Part shown: positions 46,266 through 57,357 of the stretch, one piece after another
How positions within the stretch are numbered: the stretch's first letter is position 1
How the letters are laid out: the number at the start of each line of letters is the position of its first letter
NCBI RefSeq assembly: GCF_000002425.4
Contig: NC_037267.1
Coordinates: forward strand, 11,636,496 to 11,700,495
Reading direction: 5' to 3'
Source: Physcomitrium patens
Taxonomy: Eukaryota; Streptophyta; Bryopsida; Funariales; Funariaceae
DNA length: 64,000 nt
Notes under the pieces: generated by a model
Seen by the model: only the letters and a program-made list of their open reading frames with translations
Database searches by the model: none
Told to the model about the DNA's origin: nothing
Translations under genes and position numbers: made by a program

Positions 46266-47690
46266 ATAGATGAAAAGGGTGAAGAATCTATTATATTTTT
46301 AAAGATCTTACTTCAAATATAGTACCAAATTATCTTAGAAAATAAACAATAGTCCAAAAGAAAGTAGAACTAAAGGTTTAAATGCTACCTTTTTTATAAA
46401 ATAGGCTTCTATTTACTTTATAAGGCCATAAATAATGAATATTAAGCATATGTAGGAAGAATTTAGGAGTTGATTGGAACATAAATTAACTCAAAAGGAC
46501 AAAATTTGATATTCAAGAAAGCCCGGTTATCAACTTGGATTGAAATCAGATCTTAAGGTACAAAAATGAGGACCTATGGTAACTTAAAGGTTTTTTTATA
46601 GATCAAAGAGTAAGGTTTGAAAGCATACTTAATAAGGTTTCTTTGAACATTAAATTTGAGGAAATTGAGTATGTAATGACTTTGCAAGAGCTTTATAAAG
46701 TCACAGTTTTTTGGATGACTTTAGAATTTATGAAATAAAAGGGATATTATGCTTTAGAGAATTTCGTAAGTTTGATAGTAGATTTATAGTTTAAATTTTA
46801 ATAACTTGTGAAAATAGTTGTTTGAAGTGTGTGCTATAAGTTTGAGCTTGATCTAATAGTTAATTCGAAGGCTTTTGAATTTCAAATAGGTTAAGATCTC
46901 AAAAATTGGACTTTAAGAGGCTGTTAGGATTTCCAAGTTCTTCAGCAATTTACTAGTTGAATTGAGATATTAATTATATTTAAAAATAATAGACTTAATT
47001 TTCTACATATATATGAAATTTAAAAATAATTAAATAGTTTGATAAGGAGATATTGGTGCTAGAAGTTCAACATTTAGATCGGAGGAGGAGGCCAACCAAC
47101 ACTCGAGCAGAATTTAGATTTTTTTTTTTTCTATTTGGAAAGTAAAATTATCTTCAAATTTTGTATACTTGTTGTTAAGTCAGTTGTTGAAAGGTTTGTT
47201 AATTTTTAAGCAAGATCAATAATTCAATTAATAGATATTGAAGTTCTAAATTATACTAGGATTAGATTGAATAGGGTTAGGATTTGGTTTAGGTTTTAAA
47301 ATTTATTTAGGATTTTATTTAGGATGTAGGATTTGTTTAAGGTCTAAGATTTGATTTAGAAATTGATTTAGAATTTAGAATTTGTCTAGGATTTGATAGA
47401 AGTCCCTTGGGATTTCAACTAGGATTAAATTAAAATTTCATTGAGATTTATTTAAGATATATTTTTGATTATTTTAATATTTTTTAGGACTTCTTAAGGA
47501 TTCTTTTAAGATTTATTATAGATTTTCTTTTAATTACTTTAAGATTTCTTATTATTTCTTTTGTAATTTTTTAAGATTTCTTTTGAATTTGATTAAAGCT
47601 TGTTTAGCATTGTTAAGGTTTAATTAGAGTTTATTTAATATTCTATTAAAATTAAGATTTTTTTATTATAATTTCCATTCTATCTTCTAC
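46266..47690. mobile_element. Insert of about 1.4 kb in element I, type unclear
   Basis: The integrase reading of I breaks near 46265 and resumes near 47690. The intervening AT-rich DNA has no family signature. TGTTAGGATTTCCAAG (about 46921) resembles TGTTAGGATTTTCAAG in the insert at 27921-29200 (about 28839), so it may be a distant member of that family. The last 400 bp are low-complexity TTTAGGATTT-like sequence. Edges are approximate. Confidence 0.45.
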
Positions 47691-50620
47691 AGTCACGTAC
47701 TCGATGCACTCTTGAGCAAGACTTCATATAATACGATAGTGGTAAAGAAGCAGTGTTGTGTTTCTTGTAAGGCCATTGTAAGCCATTATATAAATTCCTT
47801 TACTATCGAGTTATTGGTATTGATGGGACAAAAGAGAATTGGTGGTATAATTAGATGCTAATTAGTATTAAAGAATAATAGTGAATGACCAATACTTGCT
47901 TAAATACTATCATTGTAAGCAAACTCCAAGGGTGTTAAGTATTCATTCCAATTATTATGATGAACCACAATAAATACTTATAATATATCTTTCAAGATTA
48001 AATTTTTAGGATTTATTTGTTTATTTGTTTAGAGATGGAAGGTTGTAGATATGAAAAGTCATGTACCTAGTAGCTTAAACAAGGCTTGCCAAAACTTCCT
48101 ATAAAGGATGGAACTTAATCTTAAACAATGACATGAAATAATCTATGGTGACAAAACAGAATATCAAAGAAGACTTGTGGAAGAAGTAAGGCATTAATAT
48201 TTAAGTGCACTGTGGCAAAATAAAGTTTTTTTGAAAGTCGATCCTCAAAAATAGCAACTACAATATGATTATGAGGTGACTACAATAAATACATAATAAG
48301 ATCTATAGTCATTAGCTATTAATATACCATAGGTAATAGAATTGGTTATAATAGTCTAGGAGAAGCTACGTCACATACTTTATTACATTGACATGACTCA
48401 CAAGAGGATACAAAAGCTCAAACATCACAATCTAAACTTGCCCAAAACCATGTCCTTGAGATCCATTCTATAGTCTTTTTTTGTTCCAAATATCCAGATA
48501 TTGGGATGTCATGTTTCTCTTGAAGTATATGTATTTGGCATATAGCATTTTTGAGTATATAAATCTATTTTTTGAAATAGAACAAACCATCATTAAGATT
48601 GTAATCTTGATATTGTGTATCATCTACCTTCAGTCAATCACTAACTATCTTAAAATAAGCATCTTAATGTGTAACTTCCTTCTATTCTACCTTTTTGGTT
48701 AGATTTGAAATGATACCATTAATGGTAGCAATTTCTAACTTATTTCTTGATTTGTCCTTTAAGTCAAGTTTCCACAATAAGCTGTCTGGTATAGTATGTT
48801 GTTGCCTTTGCTTGTACTTAAGTTGGATATGAAAAAGCTGCACTTATTCTTTCCAATGATGATGTCATGATTTTATATTTTTCACATGCAAATCATGTAG
48901 CAAAGGTTGATGGTCAATTCAAACAACCACTAATTTTTCTAATAAATAATATCGCCATATCTTTATAGTGTATATAATTGCTTATTACTCTCAATCATAA
49001 GCAGAGTAATTATGCTCTATCTTTTAAAGCTTATATGATTCATATGCCACATATTGAAAGCTCCTATCAAAATCTTGTTGAAGGACCATTTCAATAATAA
49101 AGTTGAAACCATCAATGTCAAGCGTATAAGGAAGATTAAGATTATATGATTGTAATATTACAGCAATAATAAGTGCATCCTTCAACCTGTCAAAGGTACT
49201 TTGTTGCTCTAGTTTTCATTCAAATGGAGCACTCTTCTCCAATAGGTTTGCCAATGAGGCAGCAATGTGTGCAAATTGTCGAATAAAATGGTGATAATAT
49301 GAGGCAAGGCCAAAAAATGAGCAAACTTTAGAAGCATCTTTGGAGGTTGGTCAATCCTCTACTACTTTTATCTTATCTTTCTCCATACACATGTCTTTGA
49401 AAGACACCACGTGCCCCCAAAAGGTGACTTTTAACTTCTAAAGTTCACATTTTGATTCCTTGCAATAGAAGCAACTATCTTATAATTGGTGCAGCACTTC
49501 TTATAGGTGTAGCTCATATTTTTCAAAGGTTTTATTATATATAAGGATATCATAAATGAAGACAACTATATACTTATTCAAAAGGTCCCAAAACAATTTG
49601 TTCAAGTAACGAATAAAAGAGACTAGAGTATTCGTGAGGCCAAAAGGTAAAACTAATTATTTGAAATATCCATAGTACATATGAAATGTCGTCTTTTTTG
49701 CATCTTTTCTTACAATAAATATCTTCCAATAGCTATTCCAAAGATCTAATTTACTAAAGATAGTCGTATCTTAAAGTTGATCAAAAAGATGATTGATGAG
49801 TAGAAGTGGATGTATATTCTTAATAATCTGCTTATTGAGGCCTCAATAATTAATGCAAAGGCAAAGTACACCATCCTTCTTGGGTGCAAAGAATATAGGT
49901 GCTCTCTATGGTGATGTATTTTTTCAAATGAGGCCCTTTTTTAAGAGTTTGTTCAATGTCTTCTGCAACTCATTAAGTTCTTTTACTGCTAGGTAATAAA
50001 TTAGTCGACTTATTGATTTGGCTCCAAGCAATAGTTCTATTTAAATGAAGGTACCTTGATTAAGAAGCATACTATTAAGTAGATTAATTACAAAGACATC
50101 TCCATATTCTCTTATGAGTTGATCTGTCTATTTTATTCTTTTGGTTGTCTTTTCTATCATTGATACAAGATTTGGAACTACTATATATTACAATTGCTTA
50201 TATTATATTTGTTTCTTCATAAAGATTGTTCTTACAAATAAATCTTTAATGCGAAGATACAAAGAGTTACCTTGCATCCACCATCTTTAAAAGAGATTGT
50301 CCTTGCTATCCAATCAACTTGCTTATTTTTCATTTCTAGCCATGGCATACTAAAGATAACATTGTATTTTAACTTTGTCACCTTGAACCTCTTTTTTAAC
50401 ACATAAGTGTTAGTCAACTTCAAGGTTTTTTTTTTCACATGTCTCATTCAATACGTTCTCTTAATCATCTATAAGATATATACTTCTTTCTTTAATTTTC
50501 TTAGTTTTAATTCCAAATCGATTAACAATTTTAGTTGAGATGTAATTTTTTGTAGAGCCACAATCTATAAACACTCGATATGGTTGTTCTTTTCGTAGTT
50601 TTGTTAGGTGCATTAGTCAT
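47690..50620 (-). pseudogene. pol: Element I: protease, RT, RNase H and integrase remnants
   Basis: Protease trace VFIDCGSTKNYIS near 50590-50540 (D-C-G for the usual D-S-G). RT trace APIFFAPKKDG and GLNKQ near 49905-49825, and the catalytic region VVFIYDILIYNKTF near 49580-49525. Integrase remnants run to about 47700. Stops and frame changes throughout. Confidence 0.75.
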
Positions 50621-51775
50621 TTTTTTTTTTATAATTGTCCAAGGCCATGCCATTTGACTCTGAGAAGTAATAGCTATCTCTAATATTGGTCCTCAGTACC
50701 TTTATTAGGGAGCCCTGGTATCTTGCTCTATTTCATTATTGATTTGGTGAATTTCAAGATTTTGAACCTATCTTGTTTTGCTGGTGCTTGAATTTTGATG
50801 TTTTGTACAACCTCCAATCTGATGGCGTCACTTCCAATAATAAAACCATAATTTCTTTTGCACTAATATTTGTCATCTTTGTAGTGTCAATAATCTTTGT
50901 AAGGTATCAATTTCTATTAGTATTGCTTATTGTGCCATAGTATTAGATAGCAACGTAGGACTTCTTCTTAAAGGTCATACCCCATAAGTCCTAAAATCTA
51001 TAGCATCAATCCTCTCTACAATCCAAATTGTCTCTTTGAATATTTGTAGATCCCTTAGTTCCACCTCTTGCTGGATCCCATATTTCAAACCTTGTAGGAA
51101 TCAATCTATCATCTCTCCCTTCAAAATATTATCAATTTAAAGACATAAGGACTTGAATTAAGAGAAATAATCTTGTACCAACCTAGATTGAGTAAGATTT
51201 GTCAACTGATAGTATATTATCTTTTTTATATTTATGGGCCGAAATTAATTCCTAAACTTGGTATCAAACTCCTCCCAATCACAAAATCCACCGTGAATTC
51301 TATAGCTTTGAATTTGATGTCACCACTAAATGACTGTCGCATCTCTTAAATACTTAACTATATATATAATTCCTTTAGTGGTATTTGCTTCAAATAATTA
51401 GAGGTATTGTTGCATGTTGAAGAGCCATTAATATACATCTTCTTGTCTTGAAGTTTCACAGTATGTACTAGGCTTATTCAATTTCAACCTACTAGATGTT
51501 GACTCCCTTCTCCTCAAGGCTTCTATTTGCCCTTACAAAGTAGGTATCTAATCTAAGAGGTGTTGTACTTGAGCCTCCATCTGGGATTGCTCTGCCATAT
51601 CTCTCATGTTGTAATTTCTTTGTTGGATTCTACTACTATAATGCCTTTTTACTTCTCGATTGGCTTTTTAGGAATAGCTCATAGTAGCCTAAATATAGTA
51701 TTGAATGTGATGATAATAACTAACCTTGAAATAGATAATGGCTATCAATATACTATCAAAGAATAGTCTAACACT
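50621..51775 (-). pseudogene. gag: Element I: gag region remnant
   Basis: Lies between the protease trace and the 5' LTR, where gag is expected. Only weak gag-like fragments can be read (near 51050-51450), and a possible decayed knuckle near 50850-50800. Called mostly from position. Confidence 0.5.
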
Positions 51776-52366
51776 TGTTCCAATATCAATAAAATAAGAC
51801 CAGTCTATCTCAGATATCCAAGATTTTTGTAATCCATAACAATATAAAACCTCATCACAAGCTAAGACAAACTAGATTAAGTTAAAATTAAATAGAATTA
51901 AACAGAAAAGAATACAAAGAAGAAAATTGAATAATCAAAATTAGAACAGAAAAGAACAAAATATGAAGATGTAAAATCTAATTGTATTAAGAGAAAGAGC
52001 TAAAGCCATACCTAACTAGATACTTCAAAAGATCCTAGCTACTCCTATTTATATTTTGTTCTATAATCTTGGACTTTCTAGAATATTTTTAGATTATAGA
52101 TCCTACTTAAATAATTGCCTTAAACTCCTTCAAGAAGATTCTATGGTAGGCCCTATTGAAATAAATATGTTAAGTTTTTTTTAGAAGATATTGTAATGGA
52201 TCCCATGTAGATAGCTACAAAAATTATTTCTAGAATATTCTACAATGTATCCTACCTGGTCCACTAACCTAATTCAAATTCTAGAAATATCTATAACTTT
52301 TCAAAAATAGTTCTAATTTTCTAATTTTGTATGTCAATAATATAAATATCTTATCTATATCTTATT
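51776..52366 (-). repeat. 5' LTR of element I
   Basis: Matches 45124-45705. No convincing PBS can be read next to it. Confidence 0.7.
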
Positions 52367-54955
52367 GAAGTCATGCTACCAAACATGTTGTACCTTACCA
52401 TCTATTCAAAGATAGCAATGTTGCTCTTGAAGATCTTCATCTCAATTACATCCTCTTAAAGGTTGTGACAAATACAATGTCTTATCCAAAAAGTCAGTAA
52501 GACATAGTTCTTAAGTTGAATCTACAGATTGTTAGTTTTTCATCTCCATTGAATCACAAATATATAAAAATTACAAATACGAGTAGAAAATAAAATATAT
52601 TCTTTTTTAAATCTTATTTCTTTTACAAAAATTTTTTGTTATTTTTTACCTTTGTTTTGAAGGATATTGCCAATAAAAAGCCTCAACCTTCTTTGTTGCT
52701 TTTGCAAGATTATTTGTTGGCTCCCATATGCATTCACTAATATCATATCCTCATCAATGAACAAGATATTTCAATCTATTTTGGTTCCACTTTAAATCTA
52801 AAACTTCTTCTACTTTGAATTTTTTATTATTATCCACTTCAATAGAACAAAGAGGCATTTTTTTTCATTTCAAGATATTCATTATCTTATATGGCTCAAA
52901 AAGAAATACATGGAATATAAGATAGATCTTTATAGATTCTAATAGATAGAATCAATAAGAAACATGATTGACTTGTTCACAAATAGAAAATGATTTAAGC
53001 CAATAATAGTCAAACTTATCACAAAGATGAATAGTCTTGATATTGGGACAAAATAGCCATATCTTGTCATCCATGTTAAATTGTGGTTGTTCCTTGCAAT
53101 ATGCATCTACATTGATCTTTTATTATTCTTGAGCTTCCATTAATTGTACTTTTATTGTTGCATGAAGCTCAAACAAATAATTTGTCAAATCTTTTTTTTA
53201 GAATTATTAACCTTTAAAAAGTCAAAAATATCAAGTCATACGTGATAACCATAATTGGTAAAAAAAATTATTTTTTGAATAAAAAAATATATCAAATTAT
53301 TATAAGCAAACTCTGCTAATGGAAAAAGAGTTATCTATTCTTCTTGATGATAATTCATGGTACGCCTCAAATACTACTTTAAAACTTTATTCATCCATTT
53401 TATTTACTCGTCAATTCAAGGATAAAAAGCTAAAAAAAGCTTTATATCTATCTTTAAAATCTTGAAAATAATTCTCCAAAATCTTCATGTAAATTGAGTC
53501 TTTTTATTTGATATAATATCTTAGGATAATCCATGATAGTGATAGATGTTTTAAAAAAATATTTAGTCATTTTTTTAATTGTAATAGATTTTATACATAA
53601 TATAAAATATACTATCTTAGTAAAATGATCCACTATAACAAATATAGAATCATACAAATTTAAGATTAGATTTATAATATAATTTATAGAAATAAAAAAC
53701 TATGATTGTTTTGGAATAAGTAATGGCTATAAAATTCCATAAGATCAATGATGAGGAGTTTTTGATCTTGAACAAATATCACATGATTATACAAAGTTTT
53801 TAACTACCTTTCACATTTAAAGCTACAAAAAATCTCTTGATATTAACTCTAAAGTCTTATTGTATCTAAAATGTTTGGTTATTGGAAAGTCATGATCAAC
53901 TTGAAGAAGATGTAATTGTACTTTTCCTTCTAAAATATATAATTATTCCTCAAAATAGAGTAGATTATACTTGAATTCAAACTTGAAAGTATCATGAGGC
54001 TTAAAAAAAATATTCTTGATTTCATGAACAAAAGGATCAGATGACATACTTGATTGAATTTACTTGGCAAAAGTTGCATCAAAAATCAATGTTGATTGTA
54101 TTGTTCAAAGATGAAAATATTTTAGCTTCAAGAAAATCATTCTTTATTGATCAAAAGCTGCATCTCTTTCTTTTGGTACAAGATAAAAACATTTAGAAAG
54201 AGTGTATAACAAACCTTATTGTTTTTCAAGTCGATAAGTAATTTTGAAATCAAATCTTCCTAAAGACATGCTCTAACAGGCTTGGCAACAATTCAAAATA
54301 TATGTTGACATAAAATATTCAAGGTTTTGTGATGCATATATACAATGCTTGGATTAAAAGTACCTTCTAGATAATGACAACATTCTTGAAATGAATGTAT
54401 AATTGCAAGAATTTCTTTGTCATGGATTTCATAATTAGTCTTGATTATTGAAAATTCTTAGAATAAAAGGGTATTAGATGGACCTTATCATCTACTACCA
54501 TTTCTGACAAAACAACACCCATAGCAAATTTTGATGCATCTATTTTCATAAAGAATGCCTTCAAAAAGTTAATACAATACAAGATTGATGTAAAAATAAT
54601 TACTATCTTTAATGCTTCAAAAAGATATTTTAGCTTTTTTTACTCCACTCAAGTTTGTCTTTACATGTCAAACATGTAAAAAGGGCCGCAACTTGAAAAA
54701 AGTTCTTAATGAAGATCCTGTAATAATTGAAAAATTCTAAAAAAATATTACAAATCTCTAATTTTTTTTAGAATATTTCAATCTATGATAGTTTGAAATT
54801 TTTTAAGATCCATCATAAGACCATTGTTTGAATTGATGTATTCTAAGAAGTCAATTTGAGTAGTGTGAAATAAACACTTTTTTTATCTTGGTGTATAATC
54901 CTACATTTCTTAGTTTTTATAACACATGACAAATATAAAGTTCATGCTTGTGAGT
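52367..54955 (-). pseudogene. pol: Element H: ORF3 N-terminal part and pol 3' half
   Basis: ORF3 starts at 52549 and shows decayed matches to VDSTQEP and LSQPSRR before the I insertion. Above it are the chromodomain (near 52690-52800), the integrase C-terminus, YDSIFVIVDHFTK (53650-53615), RNase H traces near 54540, and the RT tail with TTQIDFLEYI near 54840-54880. The match ends near 54955 in the RT, about where the family has YSKNVEEHE. All frames are broken. Confidence 0.8.
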
Positions 54956-55602
54956 TCCAAATTCACCACTCATTAAATTGATGCCACACAATAGGTTCAG
55001 GGGGTGGAATGGAAGGACTGTCAATTGTGAAATTGTTGAGTTAATTTAAATGTAGATGTTTGTAGTTTAATTCAAATTAATACCTTTTAAGCAATGGTTA
55101 CCAACATTAAATTAAAATATTAAATAAAATTTACTATGAAAGAATTATAAAAAAATAATTAACTAATTTTTTACTATTAATTGATAGTAAGAATAAAAAC
55201 TTAAGTTTAAATCAAAAGTTAAAGTTAAAAATTAAAGTTAAAAATTAAAGTTAAAGTTAAAAAATTAAAATTAAATTAAAAAATTAAAATTAAATTAAAA
55301 AATTAAATTTAAAAGTTAAAAGTTAAATTTAAATAATTAAGTTAAAATTTAAAATTAAAAGATTAAATTAAAAATTAGAATTAAAAGAATTAAGTTAAAG
55401 AGTAAAAATTAAAAATTAAGTTTAAAAGTTAAAGTTAAAACTTAAAGTGAGAATTTTTAAGGTTAAAAGTTAAAACTTAAAATTTATTAGCAAAAGGTGA
55501 AATGTAGAGATTACAATTCACTATGAAGGTAATAATAAAAATAAAATAAGCGAGATGAAAGCAAGGATACCTTGACAACACGCAAGGATTGAAGGTAGCA
55601 AT
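54956..55602. other. Low-complexity AT-rich DNA between H and E
   Basis: From about 55195 to 55490 it is built of TTAAA-type words (AAAATTAAAGTT, AAAATTAAATTA). No gene or element is recognised. It hides the missing 5' part of H. It ends in GCAAT, the target of E. Confidence 0.7.
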
Positions 55603-56132
55603 TGTCACGGACATACATATAATTACCTATATGAATAGATAAAAGTATGTAAAAGTAGGTTAATTGTGTAATATCTTCTAGAATAGCTTCTTAGAAGCTT
55701 CATAGACGCTGCTTTGACTTTATAGGAGTCTATAGTTGACTTTTAGGTTAGAAACTTGGTCAACAAGTTAGCCATGTGCCACGCATGTTGGAAGCTTAAA
55801 GAACAAGCTAACTACGTGGTCCATCCATAGAAAACTTGCCTTGCAAGCAAAGGCATGTGGCCTAGAAAGTCAACATATACTGGAGGTCTTATAGAACATC
55901 GCCACGTGGCTTCTAGTTAGATAGTATATATAGAGGCAAGAGTGAAGCCCTCTTCACTCTTGTCAACTCTTTTCTTGCTTCTAGTCTAGTTTCAAGGATC
56001 TCTAGTTTTCTTGTATTTTGGCAATAGCCATTCCAGTTTCTTTCTTAATATACATATTTCTATTTTATCCTATTTCTTTTTGAGAAAAGTCTCACTTACT
56101 CTTTAGCTTTCATCGAGTTCTTGTCCTTGACA
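55603..56132 (+). repeat. 5' LTR of element E
   Basis: 530 bp, TGTCACGGACATAC to CCTTGACA. TATATA at 55925-55930, proposed RNA start ACTCTTGTCAA at 55956-55966. The palindrome arms are as in A, but the loop is CCCT rather than GCTT. Confidence 0.96.
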
Positions 56133-56134
56133 GA

Positions 56135-56145
56135 TTGACAAGAGT
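56135..56145 (+). promoter_or_regulatory. Proposed primer-binding site for self-priming, element E
   Basis: TTGACAAGAGT two bases after the LTR, the exact complement of 55956-55966. A TATCAGAGC motif follows about 10 nt farther on, as in A, B and F. Confidence 0.7.
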
Positions 56146-56344
56146 ACACTTACAATATCAGAGCTTTGTCTTTTCTTGATTAAGAGTGGATTACCCCTTT
56201 TTCTTGATAAGACATAAGCGCATTAGAAGTTGCGGATTACCCTCTTTTAAACTGATATTGTTCTTAGTATTTTCTTTGTTATCAATTCCTCTCTTCTATT
56301 TGTTTTGAGCGTTATTAGACATCTTCTCTTTTCTAAGTGCTACT

Positions 56345-57352
56345 ATGGCAGAGTTTGTTGAAATGAAGAGTGCAATGGCACAGATGCAAGAACAATTGAG
56401 GGAGTTAATGCTTGCGATGCATCAACTCAATTTACCACCACAAGGAGCAACAAGAATGGTAGGAAGTGAAGATATAGAGATGATTGGGGCTGCTTCAACA
56501 TCTGCACCAAACCATGTCCCTTCTCCCAGAATGGAACACCCTTCGAGTGTTAGAGAACCGAGAGTTGCCTTGCCCGAGAAGTTTGATGGTACCAGATCCA
56601 AGTTTCGAGGATTCATCAATCAGGTCCAACTAGTGATTGAACTTCAACCCCAGAGCTATCCAACTCCAGGGTCACAAGTAAGATTCATTGGTACACTTCT
56701 TTCAGGTTCAGCATTGTCATGGTTTTCATCTTTTCTTGAACGACGAGATCCAATATTGGATAATCTGGAGGCTTTTTTGGCGGAGTTTTGATCCATGTTT
56801 GGAGAACATGATGCAATTCGTGTTGCAACCAACAAGATCCGTATTTTGCGACAAGGCAATCGATCAGTAACATTATATGCTTCGCAATTTTGACAACTTG
56901 CAACTGATATCAAGTGGGATGATGCCGCACTTGTGAGTCAATTTCTCTACGGATTACAATATGAGGTAAAGAAATTGATGCTTAATTTACCTGATCCTCA
57001 AACATTGAGTCAAGCAATTGACTTTGCTGTGAAGTGCGACAATCGACTTTTTGAATTTCGATCCGAGAGTCGCACAAGTGGGCCTCAACGTTACTACAAT
57101 TCAATGGCAACACCGACGTCTCCTCAACACATACCTTCAGAAGTAGAGGATATGCAAATTGATGCGGTACGTTTCAAACCTCTTACTGAGCAAGAAAAGT
57201 CTCGTCGTCGACAAGAAGGATTGTGCTTATATTGTGGAGAACCTAAGCACACTGCTCAACATTGTCCAAAGAAGCGACGTAACTACAAAATGAGGAGTAC
57301 GGCTGTCAAAGAAGACAGTATGTCGGAAAACGAGTACGTCCAGCTACAATAG
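56345..57352 (+). pseudogene. gag: gag of element E, two premature stops
   Basis: Starts MAEFVEMKSAMAQMQEQ. 336 codons including the TAG at 57350-57352. TGA at about 56789 and 56888 replace arginine codons present in A. The knuckle CLYCGEPKHTAQHC is near 57226-57267, with a basic tail KKRRNYKMR. Its N-terminal half is closer to the F gag than to A. Confidence 0.93.
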
Positions 57353-57357
57353 GGACC

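Larger units (their letters stand above)
45124..52366 (-). mobile_element. Element I: second gypsy lineage (older, degenerate) inside H ORF3
   Basis: LTRs at about 45124-45705 and 51776-52366 share long blocks (for example TTCTAGAAACTTCC-type and CTATCTCAAGTGTCCAAGAT-type stretches). H ORF3 resumes on both sides; the flanks AAGGT and GAAGT are a decayed TSD. Coding order on the minus strand is gag, protease, RT, RNase H, integrase and a C-terminal region. Its proteins differ from the chromovirus set (RT reads APIFFAPKKDG). An insert of about 1.4 kb interrupts it at about 46266-47690. Ends are approximate. Confidence 0.8.
2448..54955 (-). mobile_element. Element H: oldest chromodomain gypsy element, host of the whole nest
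   Basis: H survives as pieces that rejoin across later insertions: 3' LTR (2448-2966), PPT region and ORF3 C-terminal part (about 33128-33298), ORF3 middle (44995-45123), ORF3 N-terminal part (52367-52549), and chromodomain, integrase, RNase H and part of RT (about 52600-54955). The sequence resumes in the right place after D, G and I, which proves one interrupted element. Its 5' third (rest of RT, protease, gag, 5' LTR) was not found; the trace stops around 54955 within RT, where low-complexity DNA begins. It is strongly AT-shifted and has many stops. The left boundary rests on alignment to the ends of other family LTRs. Confidence 0.75.
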
